Origin: an uncultured Bacteroidales bacterium
GTDB lineage: Bacteria; Bacteroidota; Bacteroidia; Bacteroidales; UBA4417
Assembly (NCBI GenBank): GCA_903879715.1
Contig: CAIRMR010000007.1
Span: 23,991 to 87,990 of the forward strand
Length of the DNA: 64,000 nucleotides
Direction: 5' to 3'
Positions 8,564 to 17,377 of the stretch are shown here, piece by piece. A program made the translations under genes and the position numbers. The notes under the pieces are model-generated. The model did no database searches, was not told the DNA's origin, and saw nothing but the letters and a program-made list of their open reading frames with translations. Positions within the stretch are counted from its first letter, which is position 1. Every line of letters starts with the position of its first letter.

Positions 8564-8842
8564 ATGGAACACTGCAAAACCTGCCGTGAACCTCTAGACA
8601 ATGTGATGGAACGGCTCAATCGTCTCGAAACAATCCTGGCTCAAAAGCAGCAGTCTTGCCCTGACCAGGTCTTCTTCGACAACCAGGAGTTTATCCAGGT
8701 AATGAACATCAGTAAGCGCACCGCCCAGGCATGGCGCGACACAGGTATCATTGCCTATTCTCAGATCGGTTGTAAAATGTACTACCGGCTTACCGACATT
8801 CTGGCTTTGCTCGAAAAGCACCACAAACCTGCTAAATCCTGA
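8564..8842 (+). CDS. Second small helix-turn-helix protein
   Basis: This is a 92-residue protein with an N-terminal CxxC (HCKTCREPL), a coiled-coil-like stretch and an excisionase-type HTH (EFIQVMNISKRTAQAWRDTGIIAYSQIG) followed by a KMYYRLTDILALLEKH wing. It starts 2 bp after the previous HTH gene and ends 5 bp before the next gene, so translation is likely coupled. Paired HTH genes of this sort precede the primase-like gene in many Bacteroidota elements; a regulatory or excision role is inferred. Confidence 0.8.
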   Translation: MEHCKTCREPLDNVMERLNRLETILAQKQQSCPDQVFFDNQEFIQVMNISKRTAQAWRDTGIIAYSQIGCKMYYRLTDILALLEKHHKPAKS

Positions 8843-8847
8843 ACAAT

Positions 8848-11106
8848 ATGGCAACAGCAACCATATTCACAGGATTTAACCAGCCGGTTGAGAACAGGTC
8901 CTTGATCCTAATCCTTAACGACATTAAGATAGGCAAATACAGGGCGGATATCGAACGAATCCGTTCCTGTATTGTCTCCGGCGATACCGAAAAAGCCGAC
9001 CATCTCAAAAAGCAGCTCCCGGCTTTCACTCCTTCAGGCACGTATGAAGGCGGGCGCAAAGCACACCTGCTGAAACAATACAGTGGCTTTGTTCACCTCG
9101 ATTTTGACAAGTTGACTCCAGATCAGTTGAACGATGCCTTTCTCAAAATCAAGCAAATCCCTTACACTTTCGGCTGCTTTCGCAGTCCAAGTGATAAAGG
9201 TTTGAAAGTTTTCATTGAGGTAAACACTTCCGCTGTGCATCATGATATTGCCTACCATCAGGTACAAGAATATTATGAAAAAGCACTCGGAATTCTTTGC
9301 GACCCTAAATGCAAGGATATTACAAGGCTTTGCTTTGTAAGTGATGATCCTGATGCATATAAAAACCTCAACAACGAAAAGTTTATAGTACAACTTTCCG
9401 AAGCTGCTATCCCTGTTTCGGTTCTGCCAACTACATCTCAACCAGCTTCACCTATTATCACTCCTGATAATCCGGAAGACCTGGATTCCCTTTTCATCTT
9501 TAATCAGCAAATTCAGTTCACCAATCAGAAATCAGAATATTCCGATGGAAACCGTAATAATCATATTTATCTCCTGGCCTCTAATTGTAATCGGGCAGGA
9601 CTCCCTGAGAATGATACTCTTCATTTGTGTTCACAGCATTTCGACCTTCCTGAAAAGGAAATAAGAGCATCGGTCCGAAGTGCCTATACAAACCATTCGG
9701 GTGAATTTGCGAAGTTTGCAAACTCTGCAAAGTTGCAAACCTCCACTACTGGTGCAACAGATGAAATCTCTGAAGATTATCTGAAAAACACCCCCATGCT
9801 GCCCGACGAGTTCTTTCCGAATCTCCCTTTATTGCTTCAATCGGGTGCCGGAGCTTTCACTGACAGGCGCGAAAGGGATGTATTCTTCACCGGCGCACTC
9901 GCCATCCTTAGCGGATGTATGCCGAATGTAAGAGGCTTCTACAAACAGCAAAAAGTCTACCCAAACCTCTTTGCCTTTATCATTGCACCCGCCGCCAGCG
10001 GCAAAGGTGCTTTGAAATTCTCAAAGATGCTGGCCGACAAACGGCACGATCTGCTTATCCGGCATAGCCGCGAACAACAGCAACAATTTGAAACGGAAAT
10101 GAATCAATTCAAAACCCGTGAACGCTCCAAAAAGAAAAATGATCCTTCTGAGGAACCACCCGAGCAACCACCTTTTAAAGTTGTTTTTATCCCGGCTAAT
10201 TCAAGCTATGCAAAGATCCTGACACACCTTCAGCAGAATGAAGGCGAAGGCATCATCTGCGAAACTGAAGCCGACACGATGGGAAATGTATTGAAACAGG
10301 AATGGGGCGGATACTCCGACATGCTCCGCAAAGCATTCCAACATGAGCGTATTTCCAGCTCCAAGAAAACCAACAACGAGTATATCGAGGTTAACGAACC
10401 CCGCTTATCGGTTGCCATCTCCGGCACTCCAAACCAAGTAACTGGGCTAATTGCTTCTGCCGAAGATGGTCTTTTTAGCAGGTTCATCTTTTATGCATTC
10501 AAGGTTGAGCAGCAATGGCTCGATGTATCGCCCTATGCCAACAGCATAAACCTCACAGACCATTTTACACAATTATCGCAGGAAACCTTTGATATGATTA
10601 ATCTGCTCGAACAGTATCCGACCATTGTTGAACTTTCGCGCTGCCAGTGGGACCGGCTGAATGCTACATGCAGCCATTGGTTGTACGAGGTAGTTACTTT
10701 TACCAGTGATGATGCCGGCAGCATCGTAAAACGTCTTGGATTGATTCTTTATAGGATTGCCATGATATTTACAGCTTTACGGAAAGTGGAAAATGGCGAT
10801 ACATCCCAATGTGTTGAATGCACTGATGCTGACTTTGATTCTGCTCTTTTTTTAGCTGACCTTTATCTCCAACACAGCCTGCTTATGTTTCACAATTTAC
10901 CAAAGCAGGGCGATTCAGCAGTTTTTAAATCGGGCGACAACAAAAGAAAATTCTTTGAGGCTCTGCCACATGATTTCAAACGTGCCGAAGCTATTGAGCT
11001 TGGCAAAAAGTTCAGCCTTTCAACACGCTCCGTTGATGCTTTATTAAAAGAGCTGAATGGACGATACCTGGTACAGCCTCATTTTGGTTGCTATTCAAAA
11101 ACCTGA
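8848..11106 (+). CDS. BT4734-type primase-like N-domain fused to DUF3987 ATPase-like domain
   Basis: This is a 752-residue replication-type protein. Residues about 1-170 match the VirE_N/BT4734 domain, related to archaeo-eukaryotic primases (FVHLDFDKL with DxD, GCFRSPSDKGLKVFIEV). Residues about 310-700 match DUF3987, with a P-loop-like IIAPAASGKGALKF near residue 380. It follows two HTH genes by 5 bp in an operon. In element 2 the corresponding functions are split over two genes. The role is probably element replication or processing after excision; biochemistry is not shown by the sequence. Confidence 0.8.
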   Translation: MATATIFTGFNQPVENRSLILILNDIKIGKYRADIERIRSCIVSGDTEKADHLKKQLPAFTPSGTYEGGRKAHLLKQYSGFVHLDFDKLTPDQLNDAFLKIKQIPYTFGCFRSPSDKGLKVFIEVNTSAVHHDIAYHQVQEYYEKALGILCDPKCKDITRLCFVSDDPDAYKNLNNEKFIVQLSEAAIPVSVLPTTSQPASPIITPDNPEDLDSLFIFNQQIQFTNQKSEYSDGNRNNHIYLLASNCNRAGLPENDTLHLCSQHFDLPEKEIRASVRSAYTNHSGEFAKFANSAKLQTSTTGATDEISEDYLKNTPMLPDEFFPNLPLLLQSGAGAFTDRRERDVFFTGALAILSGCMPNVRGFYKQQKVYPNLFAFIIAPAASGKGALKFSKMLADKRHDLLIRHSREQQQQFETEMNQFKTRERSKKKNDPSEEPPEQPPFKVVFIPANSSYAKILTHLQQNEGEGIICETEADTMGNVLKQEWGGYSDMLRKAFQHERISSSKKTNNEYIEVNEPRLSVAISGTPNQVTGLIASAEDGLFSRFIFYAFKVEQQWLDVSPYANSINLTDHFTQLSQETFDMINLLEQYPTIVELSRCQWDRLNATCSHWLYEVVTFTSDDAGSIVKRLGLILYRIAMIFTALRKVENGDTSQCVECTDADFDSALFLADLYLQHSLLMFHNLPKQGDSAVFKSGDNKRKFFEALPHDFKRAEAIELGKKFSLSTRSVDALLKELNGRYLVQPHFGCYSKT

Positions 11107-11128
11107 TTTATGAATACCAATTAATTTT

Positions 11129-11172
11129 AACTGCAGACTTTGCACGATTCACAAGGTTTGCAGTTTTTATTT
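11129..11172 (+). terminator. Terminator between replication and R-M genes
   Basis: AACTGCAGACTTTG pairs with CAAGGTTTGCAGTT around a 9-nt loop, followed by TTTATTTG. It ends the HTH/DUF3987 operon and separates it from the R-M controller. Its sequence resembles the GCAGACTTTGCAAGATT repeats at 39.9 kb at the other end of the element. Confidence 0.65.
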
Positions 11173-11197
11173 GTCCTTACTTTTTATATCCTTAATT

Positions 11198-11214
11198 TTG
11201 TCAATAATTGACAA
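11198..11214. promoter_or_regulatory. Candidate operator palindrome for the XRE controller
   Basis: TTGTCAATAATTGACAA is a 17-bp palindrome, perfect apart from its centre, ending 15 bp before the XRE-family start codon. A dyad at this position is the usual arrangement for autoregulation by a small HTH controller at the head of an R-M operon. Confidence 0.6.
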
Positions 11215-11229
11215 GACAATCAAAATCAA

Positions 11230-11532
11230 ATGAACCAATTTGGCCCTTATATCCGTGAGCTTAGAATCAAGCAGAATATTCGCCAAAGGCAGATAGCTGC
11301 ATTGCTTGAAGCTGATACTGCTTTTGTGAGCAAGATGGAAAAAGGAACTCGGAAACCCAGGCGTGAACAGGTCATCCTTCTTGCCGATTTATTTAAAACC
11401 GATAAAGAAGAATTACTTTCGATCTGGCTTGCGGAAAAGGTTTATGATCTTATTAAAGATGAAGAAGTCGCTTTGAAATCTCTGAAAACGGCTGAAATAA
11501 ATGTTAAACTTAAAAACAAAAAGACTGAATGA
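11230..11532 (+). CDS. XRE-family HTH regulator heading the type I R-M operon
   Basis: This is a 100-residue protein with a Cro/C1-type HTH at residues 5-60 (IRELRIKQNIRQRQIAALLEADTAFVSKMEKG, then RKPRREQVILLADLF). The C-terminus is a lysine-rich helical tail. Its TGA overlaps the ATG of hsdM (ATGA), so the two are translationally coupled. With the palindrome just upstream it looks like a controller protein that times expression of the modification and restriction genes. Confidence 0.85.
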   Translation: MNQFGPYIRELRIKQNIRQRQIAALLEADTAFVSKMEKGTRKPRREQVILLADLFKTDKEELLSIWLAEKVYDLIKDEEVALKSLKTAEINVKLKNKKTE

Positions 11533-13751
11533 TTACAAAACAGCAATTAGGGAATTACTTATGGGGAATGGCGGATATTCTTTACGGAAAAGTTGAAGAT
11601 TACAAGTCCTATATTTTAACCTTACTATTCTATAAGCGGTTATCCGATAACTATGCATGGGAAGCCAATAACAAGGTTAGCGAGTTTGAAGATAAATACG
11701 GAAAACAACCCAATGTCAAACAATTAGAACAAATCACCAAGTATGCTCATCAGTTTATAATTCCGGCAGGCTGCTTTTGGAATGATGTAAAACAAGCTCC
11801 TCTTATCAAAAAGAATGAGCTAATGCAAAATGCCTGCGACGAGATTGCCAACTCCAACAAATTGCCGGATGGCACATTCCCGCTTAAAGGAATTATAAAT
11901 GCTGTTCGTTGGAACGAAGCTGCTCCGGATGGCTCAGGCAGGAAACGGCTTGACCCGAGTATTTTACAAAATCTTATTATCTATCTCGACCCGATGAATC
12001 TTTCCAACGACAGGGTCCCATTGGATATTCTGGGCCATGCGTATGAATACCTCATAAAACGTTTCGCCGATGAGAACAAAGGAGGTACGGTTGCCGGGCA
12101 ATTTTATACACCTCCCGAAATTGTTGAACTTATGGTTCGCACCCTTAAACCTCAAAATGGTCAGCGTATATATGATCCAACTTGTGGCTCGGGTGGTTTT
12201 TTAATTAAATCAGCGAATTATGTCAGAGAGAAAAACGCCGAACTGAAAGGTTTACGATTATATGGACAGGAAACTATCTGGACCACTTGGGCTATCGCTA
12301 CAATGAATATTATGCTGCATGGTATTGAGGGAAAAATCGTTCAGGGTGATACTATTAGAGATCCAAAATTTCTGAAAAGCGAAAACAGCATCGATTCGTT
12401 TGATATGGTCTTTGCAAATTTCCCTTTTTCAGTAGAGAACTGGGCTGGTAATGGTACTCCTAAAAAAGACAAGAAGGGCAAAGCCGTCTTGAATAAGGAC
12501 GGTTCGCCTCAATTCTCTTTTCCCTCCAAAGACAGCTATTCCGATAAATTCGGCCGTTTTATTTATGGTGTACCTGATTTCTCAAACGGCGACTTCGCCT
12601 TCATTCAGCATATTATCGCTTCACTTGAAGATGAAGGCCGTGCAGCCGTGGTATGCCCGAATGGCGTCCTGTTTAAGGGCCAGTCCGAAAAAACAGAGGA
12701 AGAAGATGGGCAAAATCGGAAAGCGGATGATCTTTATCTCATTCGTCGAGGATTTATTGAAGGAATAGGTTCGGAAAAGAAGAACATTATTGACGCCATT
12801 GTTTCCTTGCCCGAAAACATGTTCTATGGAAATACCATTCCTGGATGTATTCTCTTTTTCAATAAGAATAAGCCCGAACACCGCAAAGACAAAATTTTAA
12901 TGGTTTGGGGTGCAAAAAAAGGCTGGTATAAAGAAGAACCCGACCAGAATATATTGCGCCCACAGGATGTAATGCGTTTATTGGTGCAGCTCGAAAGTTA
13001 CGGTGATAAATCTGAAGCCGAAAGAATAATCCCGGTTGAAGAAGCCCGGTTATTCCAGCTAGTTGACGACAATCTTGCCTATAAAGAACTTGAAATCAAC
13101 GACAATTATAAAGAAGAGCAGGAAGAATGGATTAAAACAGACGCTCTTTTCAGATGTATGGCGGAGCTATCGGAAACCGAACAAACTCTAACCTTCACTA
13201 CTACCAATGATATAATAGTTAATTGCAAAGTTAAACATGGCAAATTCGACTTTCTGCCAAATGAGGAGGGTAGCCAGAAACTGCCATTGGGAGAAAAAAG
13301 TATGCTTCGTCTAAAGATTGAAAACGGCGCAGTGCTCGAATTGAAAGTTAAAGCTGACAATAAAGCGGCTATCAGTAAAGCCGATCTTGAGAAAGTGACG
13401 AAGAGACTGGCTAAACTTACCGAAATCCTTCAAAAAAGGGATAAATCCCTGGCTGATGCCAGGCTGGAAGCCATACGCGAAAAAGAAGCTATACAGAAAG
13501 TAAGCGCTGAATTACTCATTGTATTCGATCATCCGGAACTCCGGAAAAGCTATTTTTCCCTGGTAGAAATCGACGAGATTATCGAAAACGAATATAACCT
13601 TAACCTGCCCCGATATATTGATACAGTTGAGCCGGAGGAAGAAATACCGGTTGAAGTAGCAGTTTCGGAATTAGAAGCAGCATTAATCAACGAAAAGGCA
13701 GCAGAAACAAAATTGAATAAATACTTAAAAGTGCTTGTAAATGCTGACTAA
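11529..13751 (+). CDS. hsdM: Type I R-M DNA methyltransferase subunit HsdM
   Basis: This is a 740-residue N6-adenine methyltransferase subunit. An N-terminal HsdM helical domain (YILTLLFYKRLSD) is followed by GQFYTPPEIVELM, the SAM-binding DPTCGSGGFL (about 216-225) and the catalytic motif as ANFPFS (about 295-300) in place of the more common NPPF. A long C-terminal charged helical region (about 540-730) is probably a coiled coil for HsdS contact and makes it longer than typical (about 500). It overlaps the XRE gene by 4 bp and hsdS by 11 bp. It methylates host DNA and is required with HsdS and HsdR for restriction. Confidence 0.92.
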   Translation: MITKQQLGNYLWGMADILYGKVEDYKSYILTLLFYKRLSDNYAWEANNKVSEFEDKYGKQPNVKQLEQITKYAHQFIIPAGCFWNDVKQAPLIKKNELMQNACDEIANSNKLPDGTFPLKGIINAVRWNEAAPDGSGRKRLDPSILQNLIIYLDPMNLSNDRVPLDILGHAYEYLIKRFADENKGGTVAGQFYTPPEIVELMVRTLKPQNGQRIYDPTCGSGGFLIKSANYVREKNAELKGLRLYGQETIWTTWAIATMNIMLHGIEGKIVQGDTIRDPKFLKSENSIDSFDMVFANFPFSVENWAGNGTPKKDKKGKAVLNKDGSPQFSFPSKDSYSDKFGRFIYGVPDFSNGDFAFIQHIIASLEDEGRAAVVCPNGVLFKGQSEKTEEEDGQNRKADDLYLIRRGFIEGIGSEKKNIIDAIVSLPENMFYGNTIPGCILFFNKNKPEHRKDKILMVWGAKKGWYKEEPDQNILRPQDVMRLLVQLESYGDKSEAERIIPVEEARLFQLVDDNLAYKELEINDNYKEEQEEWIKTDALFRCMAELSETEQTLTFTTTNDIIVNCKVKHGKFDFLPNEEGSQKLPLGEKSMLRLKIENGAVLELKVKADNKAAISKADLEKVTKRLAKLTEILQKRDKSLADARLEAIREKEAIQKVSAELLIVFDHPELRKSYFSLVEIDEIIENEYNLNLPRYIDTVEPEEEIPVEVAVSELEAALINEKAAETKLNKYLKVLVNAD

Positions 13752-14964
13752 AGAAACCCGGTTAGGCAGTTGCAATGCTGCCTTTGATGTTGTTCCGTTA
13801 AAGGAGATGATTGATAAAAACGATGCCGGTAGCTGGGGCTCAGATCCTGTTGACATTTCAATGAATGTTGTCCGTAGCACCAATTTCAATGAAACAGGTT
13901 ACCTGGACTTATCCAATGTGGCAAAACGTTTTTTAGTGCCAGAAACTTTTGAAGAATTGAAACTCGAAGAAAATGAAATCCTGATCGAACGTTCCGGAGG
14001 GAGCGAAACCCAACCTGTTGGCCGGGTCTCGTTTATCACAAAAGAGGTTGCTGATCAGGGTTTTGCTTATGCGAATTTCATCCAACGCATTTCGGCTAAG
14101 CCCGGTATTGATCCAAAGTATTTATTCTATTGCCTATATCAGATGCATAGTGCAGGCTTCACGCAAATAATGCAAAACCAAACCAATGGAATCCGTAATC
14201 TTGAATACCGTTTCTTCCTAAAGCAAAGGCTCCCCAAGCCTGAATTTATTGAGCAACAAAAAATTGCCGCCATCCTTTCGTCTATCGACAATTCAATAAA
14301 AGCCACCCGAACCAGCATTGAAAAACTCGACCGACTCAAAAAATCACTTATGCAAAACCTGCTTACGGGCAAAATGAAACCTGATGGTTCTTGGCGTAAT
14401 GAGGATGATTTCTATCAGGATGAAAAATTAGGGCAATACCCTAAAGAATGGGCAATTGGTCGAGTTAAAGAGTTTTTTGTTCTGCAAAGGGGTCATGACT
14501 TGACAGATTTAGAAGCAAAAGCTGGCAAATATCCAGTTGTTAAATCAAACGGTATTTCTATTAATCATTATGAATTTAAAGCAAAAGCTCCTGGGGTAGT
14601 TACAGGTCGTTCTGGTACTATCGGAAATGTATTTTACATTGATAAAGACTTCTGGCCTCATAATACTACTCTTTATGTCAAAGACTTTTGCGGGAACATA
14701 CCTCGTTACGTTTATTACTTGCTGATATTCATGCGTTTGGACATATATTTAGCAGGGACGGGAGTGCCAACTTTAAATCGTAATGATATTCATAGATTAA
14801 GATGTATTTTTCCTAAAACAACCGATATACAGCAACAGATAGTTTCGATACTTGACGAGGTTGTAAACAACATTGATATAAAAAAGACGAAAGTAACAAA
14901 ACTCGAAAAGCTAAAAAAGTCTCTGATGCAGAAGTTAATAACCGGGCAGGTGAGGGTGAAATAA
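13741..14964 (+). CDS. hsdS: Type I R-M specificity subunit HsdS
   Basis: This is a 407-residue protein with two target-recognition domains, each followed by a matching helical spacer: KLDRLKKSLMQNLLTG near residue 205 and KLEKLKKSLMQKLITG at the C-terminus. This internal repeat is the hallmark of HsdS, which reads the two halves of a bipartite DNA site. The two recognition domains differ strongly in sequence, as usual. The start overlaps the hsdM end by 11 bp. The target sequence cannot be predicted from here. Unlike the common order, hsdR does not follow directly; three other genes intervene. Confidence 0.9.
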   Translation: MLTKETRLGSCNAAFDVVPLKEMIDKNDAGSWGSDPVDISMNVVRSTNFNETGYLDLSNVAKRFLVPETFEELKLEENEILIERSGGSETQPVGRVSFITKEVADQGFAYANFIQRISAKPGIDPKYLFYCLYQMHSAGFTQIMQNQTNGIRNLEYRFFLKQRLPKPEFIEQQKIAAILSSIDNSIKATRTSIEKLDRLKKSLMQNLLTGKMKPDGSWRNEDDFYQDEKLGQYPKEWAIGRVKEFFVLQRGHDLTDLEAKAGKYPVVKSNGISINHYEFKAKAPGVVTGRSGTIGNVFYIDKDFWPHNTTLYVKDFCGNIPRYVYYLLIFMRLDIYLAGTGVPTLNRNDIHRLRCIFPKTTDIQQQIVSILDEVVNNIDIKKTKVTKLEKLKKSLMQKLITGQVRVK

Positions 14965-15015
14965 AAATTTTATTTAATTAACAGTTGGTGTTAATTAAAA
15001 CTTATATATCTTTGT

Positions 15016-15357
15016 ATGGAAATTACGTTTAGCGATAGAAAACTCGAAAAACTGGCAAACGATGATCGTAAATGCCTCAAAGAGATGGGCAAAGTCAGGG
15101 CCGGGAAATACAAAACCCGCCTCACTCAATTGGAAGATGCCGAAACGTTGGAAGATGTCAGACATTTGGCAGGCAATTACCACGAACTTGTTGAAAATCG
15201 TAAAGGTCAGTGGGCTTGTGACCTCGATCAACCCTACAGGTTAATTTTCAAACCTCACGAAAACCCTATCCCAACAGATGAGGATGGTAAATATATCTGG
15301 TTAGAGATTACGGGAGTTGAGGTAATAGAAATTACAAACTACCATAAAGAAAAATAG
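15016..15357 (+). CDS. higB: HigB/RelE-type toxin-like protein
   Basis: This is a 113-residue protein with the RelE/HigB fold pattern: EITFSDRKLEKLANDDRK at the N-terminus, RLTQLEDAETLEDVRHL in the middle, YHELVENRKGQWACDL and YRLIFKP before the final strand. HigB family members are ribosome-dependent mRNA interferases. The stop is 2 bp before the HigA-like gene, the toxin-first order of higBA. A TATCTTTG box lies at 15007-15014, but only 1 bp before the ATG, so a promoter there would give a leaderless or truncated message. It sits between hsdS and hsdR. Confidence 0.75.
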   Translation: MEITFSDRKLEKLANDDRKCLKEMGKVRAGKYKTRLTQLEDAETLEDVRHLAGNYHELVENRKGQWACDLDQPYRLIFKPHENPIPTDEDGKYIWLEITGVEVIEITNYHKEK

Positions 15358-15359
15358 TC

Positions 15360-16451
15360 ATGACAAAGCAAAATCAATATTTCCCGCAATCCAGGCCACA
15401 CCCGGGTATTACACTTGAAGAAAAATTAGAAGAAATGGGAATGGGTCCAAAAGAATTTGCATTGCGTACCGGTAAACCGGAAAAAACCATCACAGCAATT
15501 CTTAAAGGCGATAGTTCCATCACTGCTGATACAGCAGTACAATTCGAGAATGTTACAAAAATTCCTGCTCATTTCTGGCTAAATAGCCAGCGTAGTTATG
15601 ATGAATATTTAGCCAGGGTTAAACGTCAGGACGTTATCGAAAAAGCTGTTGTATGGGCAAAGAACTTTCCTCTGGCTCAAATGGTAAAGCTTTGCTGGTT
15701 AAATGCCGTGGCATCAAAAGAGGAAATGGCAGCACAACTATTAGCTTTCTTTGGTGTGGCTTCTCACAAATCATGGGAAGATTACTATTGCAATCAGCAG
15801 TTAAAAGTTGCATTTCGCATTTCACTCGCTCATACCAAAGAACCTTATGCTATATCCGCATGGTTGCGTAAAGGTGAAATTTCAGCACAGGAAGTTCAAT
15901 CTCCTCCCTATTCCGAAAAAGCCTTCAAGGAAATACTCCCACGCATCAAAGCTGTTATGGCTGATCAACCGGAAGATTTCTTTAGCCAGCTTCAGCAATT
16001 ATGCCTCAGCGCAGGAGTTAAAGTGGTTTTTACGCCATGTATTATAAAAGCCCCTATTAATGGCGCAACCCGTTGGTTGAATGATTCACCGCTCATTCAA
16101 CTTTCCGGTCGTCATAAGCGGAACGACATCTTTTGGTTTTCATTTTTCCATGAAGCAGGGCATATTCTGTTACATGGGAAAAAAGAAATTTTCTTAGAGC
16201 AGATCGAATATGCCGATAAGGATCTCGAAAAAGAAAGAGAAGCCGATGAGTTTGCTATAAAATGGACTTTCACCCACGAAGAAGAAGCAGAATTGAAAAA
16301 GATTCTTCCGGTCTCCGAACGTGAATTTCTGGAATACGCATCTACGATAAAAACCCATCCGGCTTTAATAGTTGGCAGATTGCAACACAATCACGATATT
16401 CCCTATACATGGGGTCAGGAGTTTTTCAAAGTAATTGATTTAACTAATTGA
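15360..16451 (+). CDS. higA: HigA-type antitoxin HTH fused to ImmA/IrrE metallopeptidase domain
   Basis: This is a 363-residue two-part protein. Residues 1-95 are a HigA-type HTH (HPGITLEEKLEEMGM, EFALRTGKPEKTITAILKG, IPAHFWL). Residues about 215-310 are an ImmA/IrrE-type zinc peptidase with HEAGH at 264-268 and a second acidic site in EREADEFAIKW. ImmA-like peptidases cleave repressors or respond to stress, so this antitoxin may carry its own release switch. It lies 2 bp after HigB, so they form one unit. Confidence 0.8.
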   Translation: MTKQNQYFPQSRPHPGITLEEKLEEMGMGPKEFALRTGKPEKTITAILKGDSSITADTAVQFENVTKIPAHFWLNSQRSYDEYLARVKRQDVIEKAVVWAKNFPLAQMVKLCWLNAVASKEEMAAQLLAFFGVASHKSWEDYYCNQQLKVAFRISLAHTKEPYAISAWLRKGEISAQEVQSPPYSEKAFKEILPRIKAVMADQPEDFFSQLQQLCLSAGVKVVFTPCIIKAPINGATRWLNDSPLIQLSGRHKRNDIFWFSFFHEAGHILLHGKKEIFLEQIEYADKDLEKEREADEFAIKWTFTHEEEAELKKILPVSEREFLEYASTIKTHPALIVGRLQHNHDIPYTWGQEFFKVIDLTN

Positions 16452-16464
16452 AAAAAAACAAAAT

Positions 16465-17376
16465 ATGGAAGCAAGATATGATTTTGATTCTCCAATTTTT
16501 AAAGGAAGCCAACCGGTTAAAGTTTTAGAACGTGAACATGATTTTCTCCTGGGTGAAATGCTTTCTAATCTAAATCTTCTGCATTATAAACCGGCAATTA
16601 TTTACGACAGAGTCATAAATCAATTAATTGGCCCCTTTGCCGATACTAATAAGCATCTGACAATTCAGGAGACTTTCCAATCTTTTTTATGGATTTGGAA
16701 TTATGCTCTTGTTACAATTTATGACGAAGCTATTGCCAAACCCCGATTAAAAATGCCTTTCGATACTACAAAAGTAGATAGGGCATTTGAACTTCTTGAT
16801 TACGGGTATTCTCTTTTTACTGCTTTTAACCCCTGGAATTTAAACTTACCTAATACACAGAATTATACTGAAGAAGATGCCGAATATGTGACCAAAGCGA
16901 ATGCTGCCTACTTATTTTCGTTAAACAAAATTATTCTACACGAAATTGGTCATATCGAATTAGGCCATATCGACAAAGTCATAGATCAAATAGCTGGTAA
17001 ATATGTTATCACAGCTACTGAGCGTAAGCAATTTGAATATGATGCTGATTCGTTTGCTATAAAGAATTTAGTGATAGGGAACAATAATCCACAATTCAAA
17101 AGAACTATTGAATATGGATTGATTGCAGGATTTTCCGCGATTATAATAATCCAGAATAAGCTTAGAGCTGGTCAATATCCTGATGCTGATGAACGGTTGA
17201 AAATTGGGATTGAAAGCCTTAATCTCGATGAAAAAGATAATTATTGGGGTGTTGCATGTCTTGCAATAAAGTTATGGAGCGCTAAAAACCTGAAAGACCT
17301 TAATTGGCCAGATCAATGTGAAACATACAAGGAACTGTTTTATGAAACATTGAAAACGATTGAAACCTTTAAGTAA
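16465..17376 (+). CDS. HExxH metallopeptidase, probably phage-exclusion Lit/U49-like
   Basis: This is a 303-residue soluble protein with a zinc-peptidase motif HEIGHIELGH at residues 159-168 and a downstream FEYDADSFA that could supply the third ligand. The HEIGH...DAD(S/A)FA layout fits peptidase family U49, the Lit-like proteases that cut elongation factor Tu during phage infection; family assignment is by motif only. It is 13 bp after the HigA-like gene and just before hsdR, inside the R-M operon. If Lit-like, it adds an abortive-infection layer to the island. An alternative is a generic ImmA-like regulator peptidase. Confidence 0.6.
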   Translation: MEARYDFDSPIFKGSQPVKVLEREHDFLLGEMLSNLNLLHYKPAIIYDRVINQLIGPFADTNKHLTIQETFQSFLWIWNYALVTIYDEAIAKPRLKMPFDTTKVDRAFELLDYGYSLFTAFNPWNLNLPNTQNYTEEDAEYVTKANAAYLFSLNKIILHEIGHIELGHIDKVIDQIAGKYVITATERKQFEYDADSFAIKNLVIGNNNPQFKRTIEYGLIAGFSAIIIIQNKLRAGQYPDADERLKIGIESLNLDEKDNYWGVACLAIKLWSAKNLKDLNWPDQCETYKELFYETLKTIETFK

Positions 17377-17377
17377 T

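Noticed and set aside
15007..15014. TATCTTTG as promoter for HigB
   Set aside because: It ends 1 bp before the ATG, so the transcript would start inside the gene. It may be chance or give a leaderless message; not listed as a feature.
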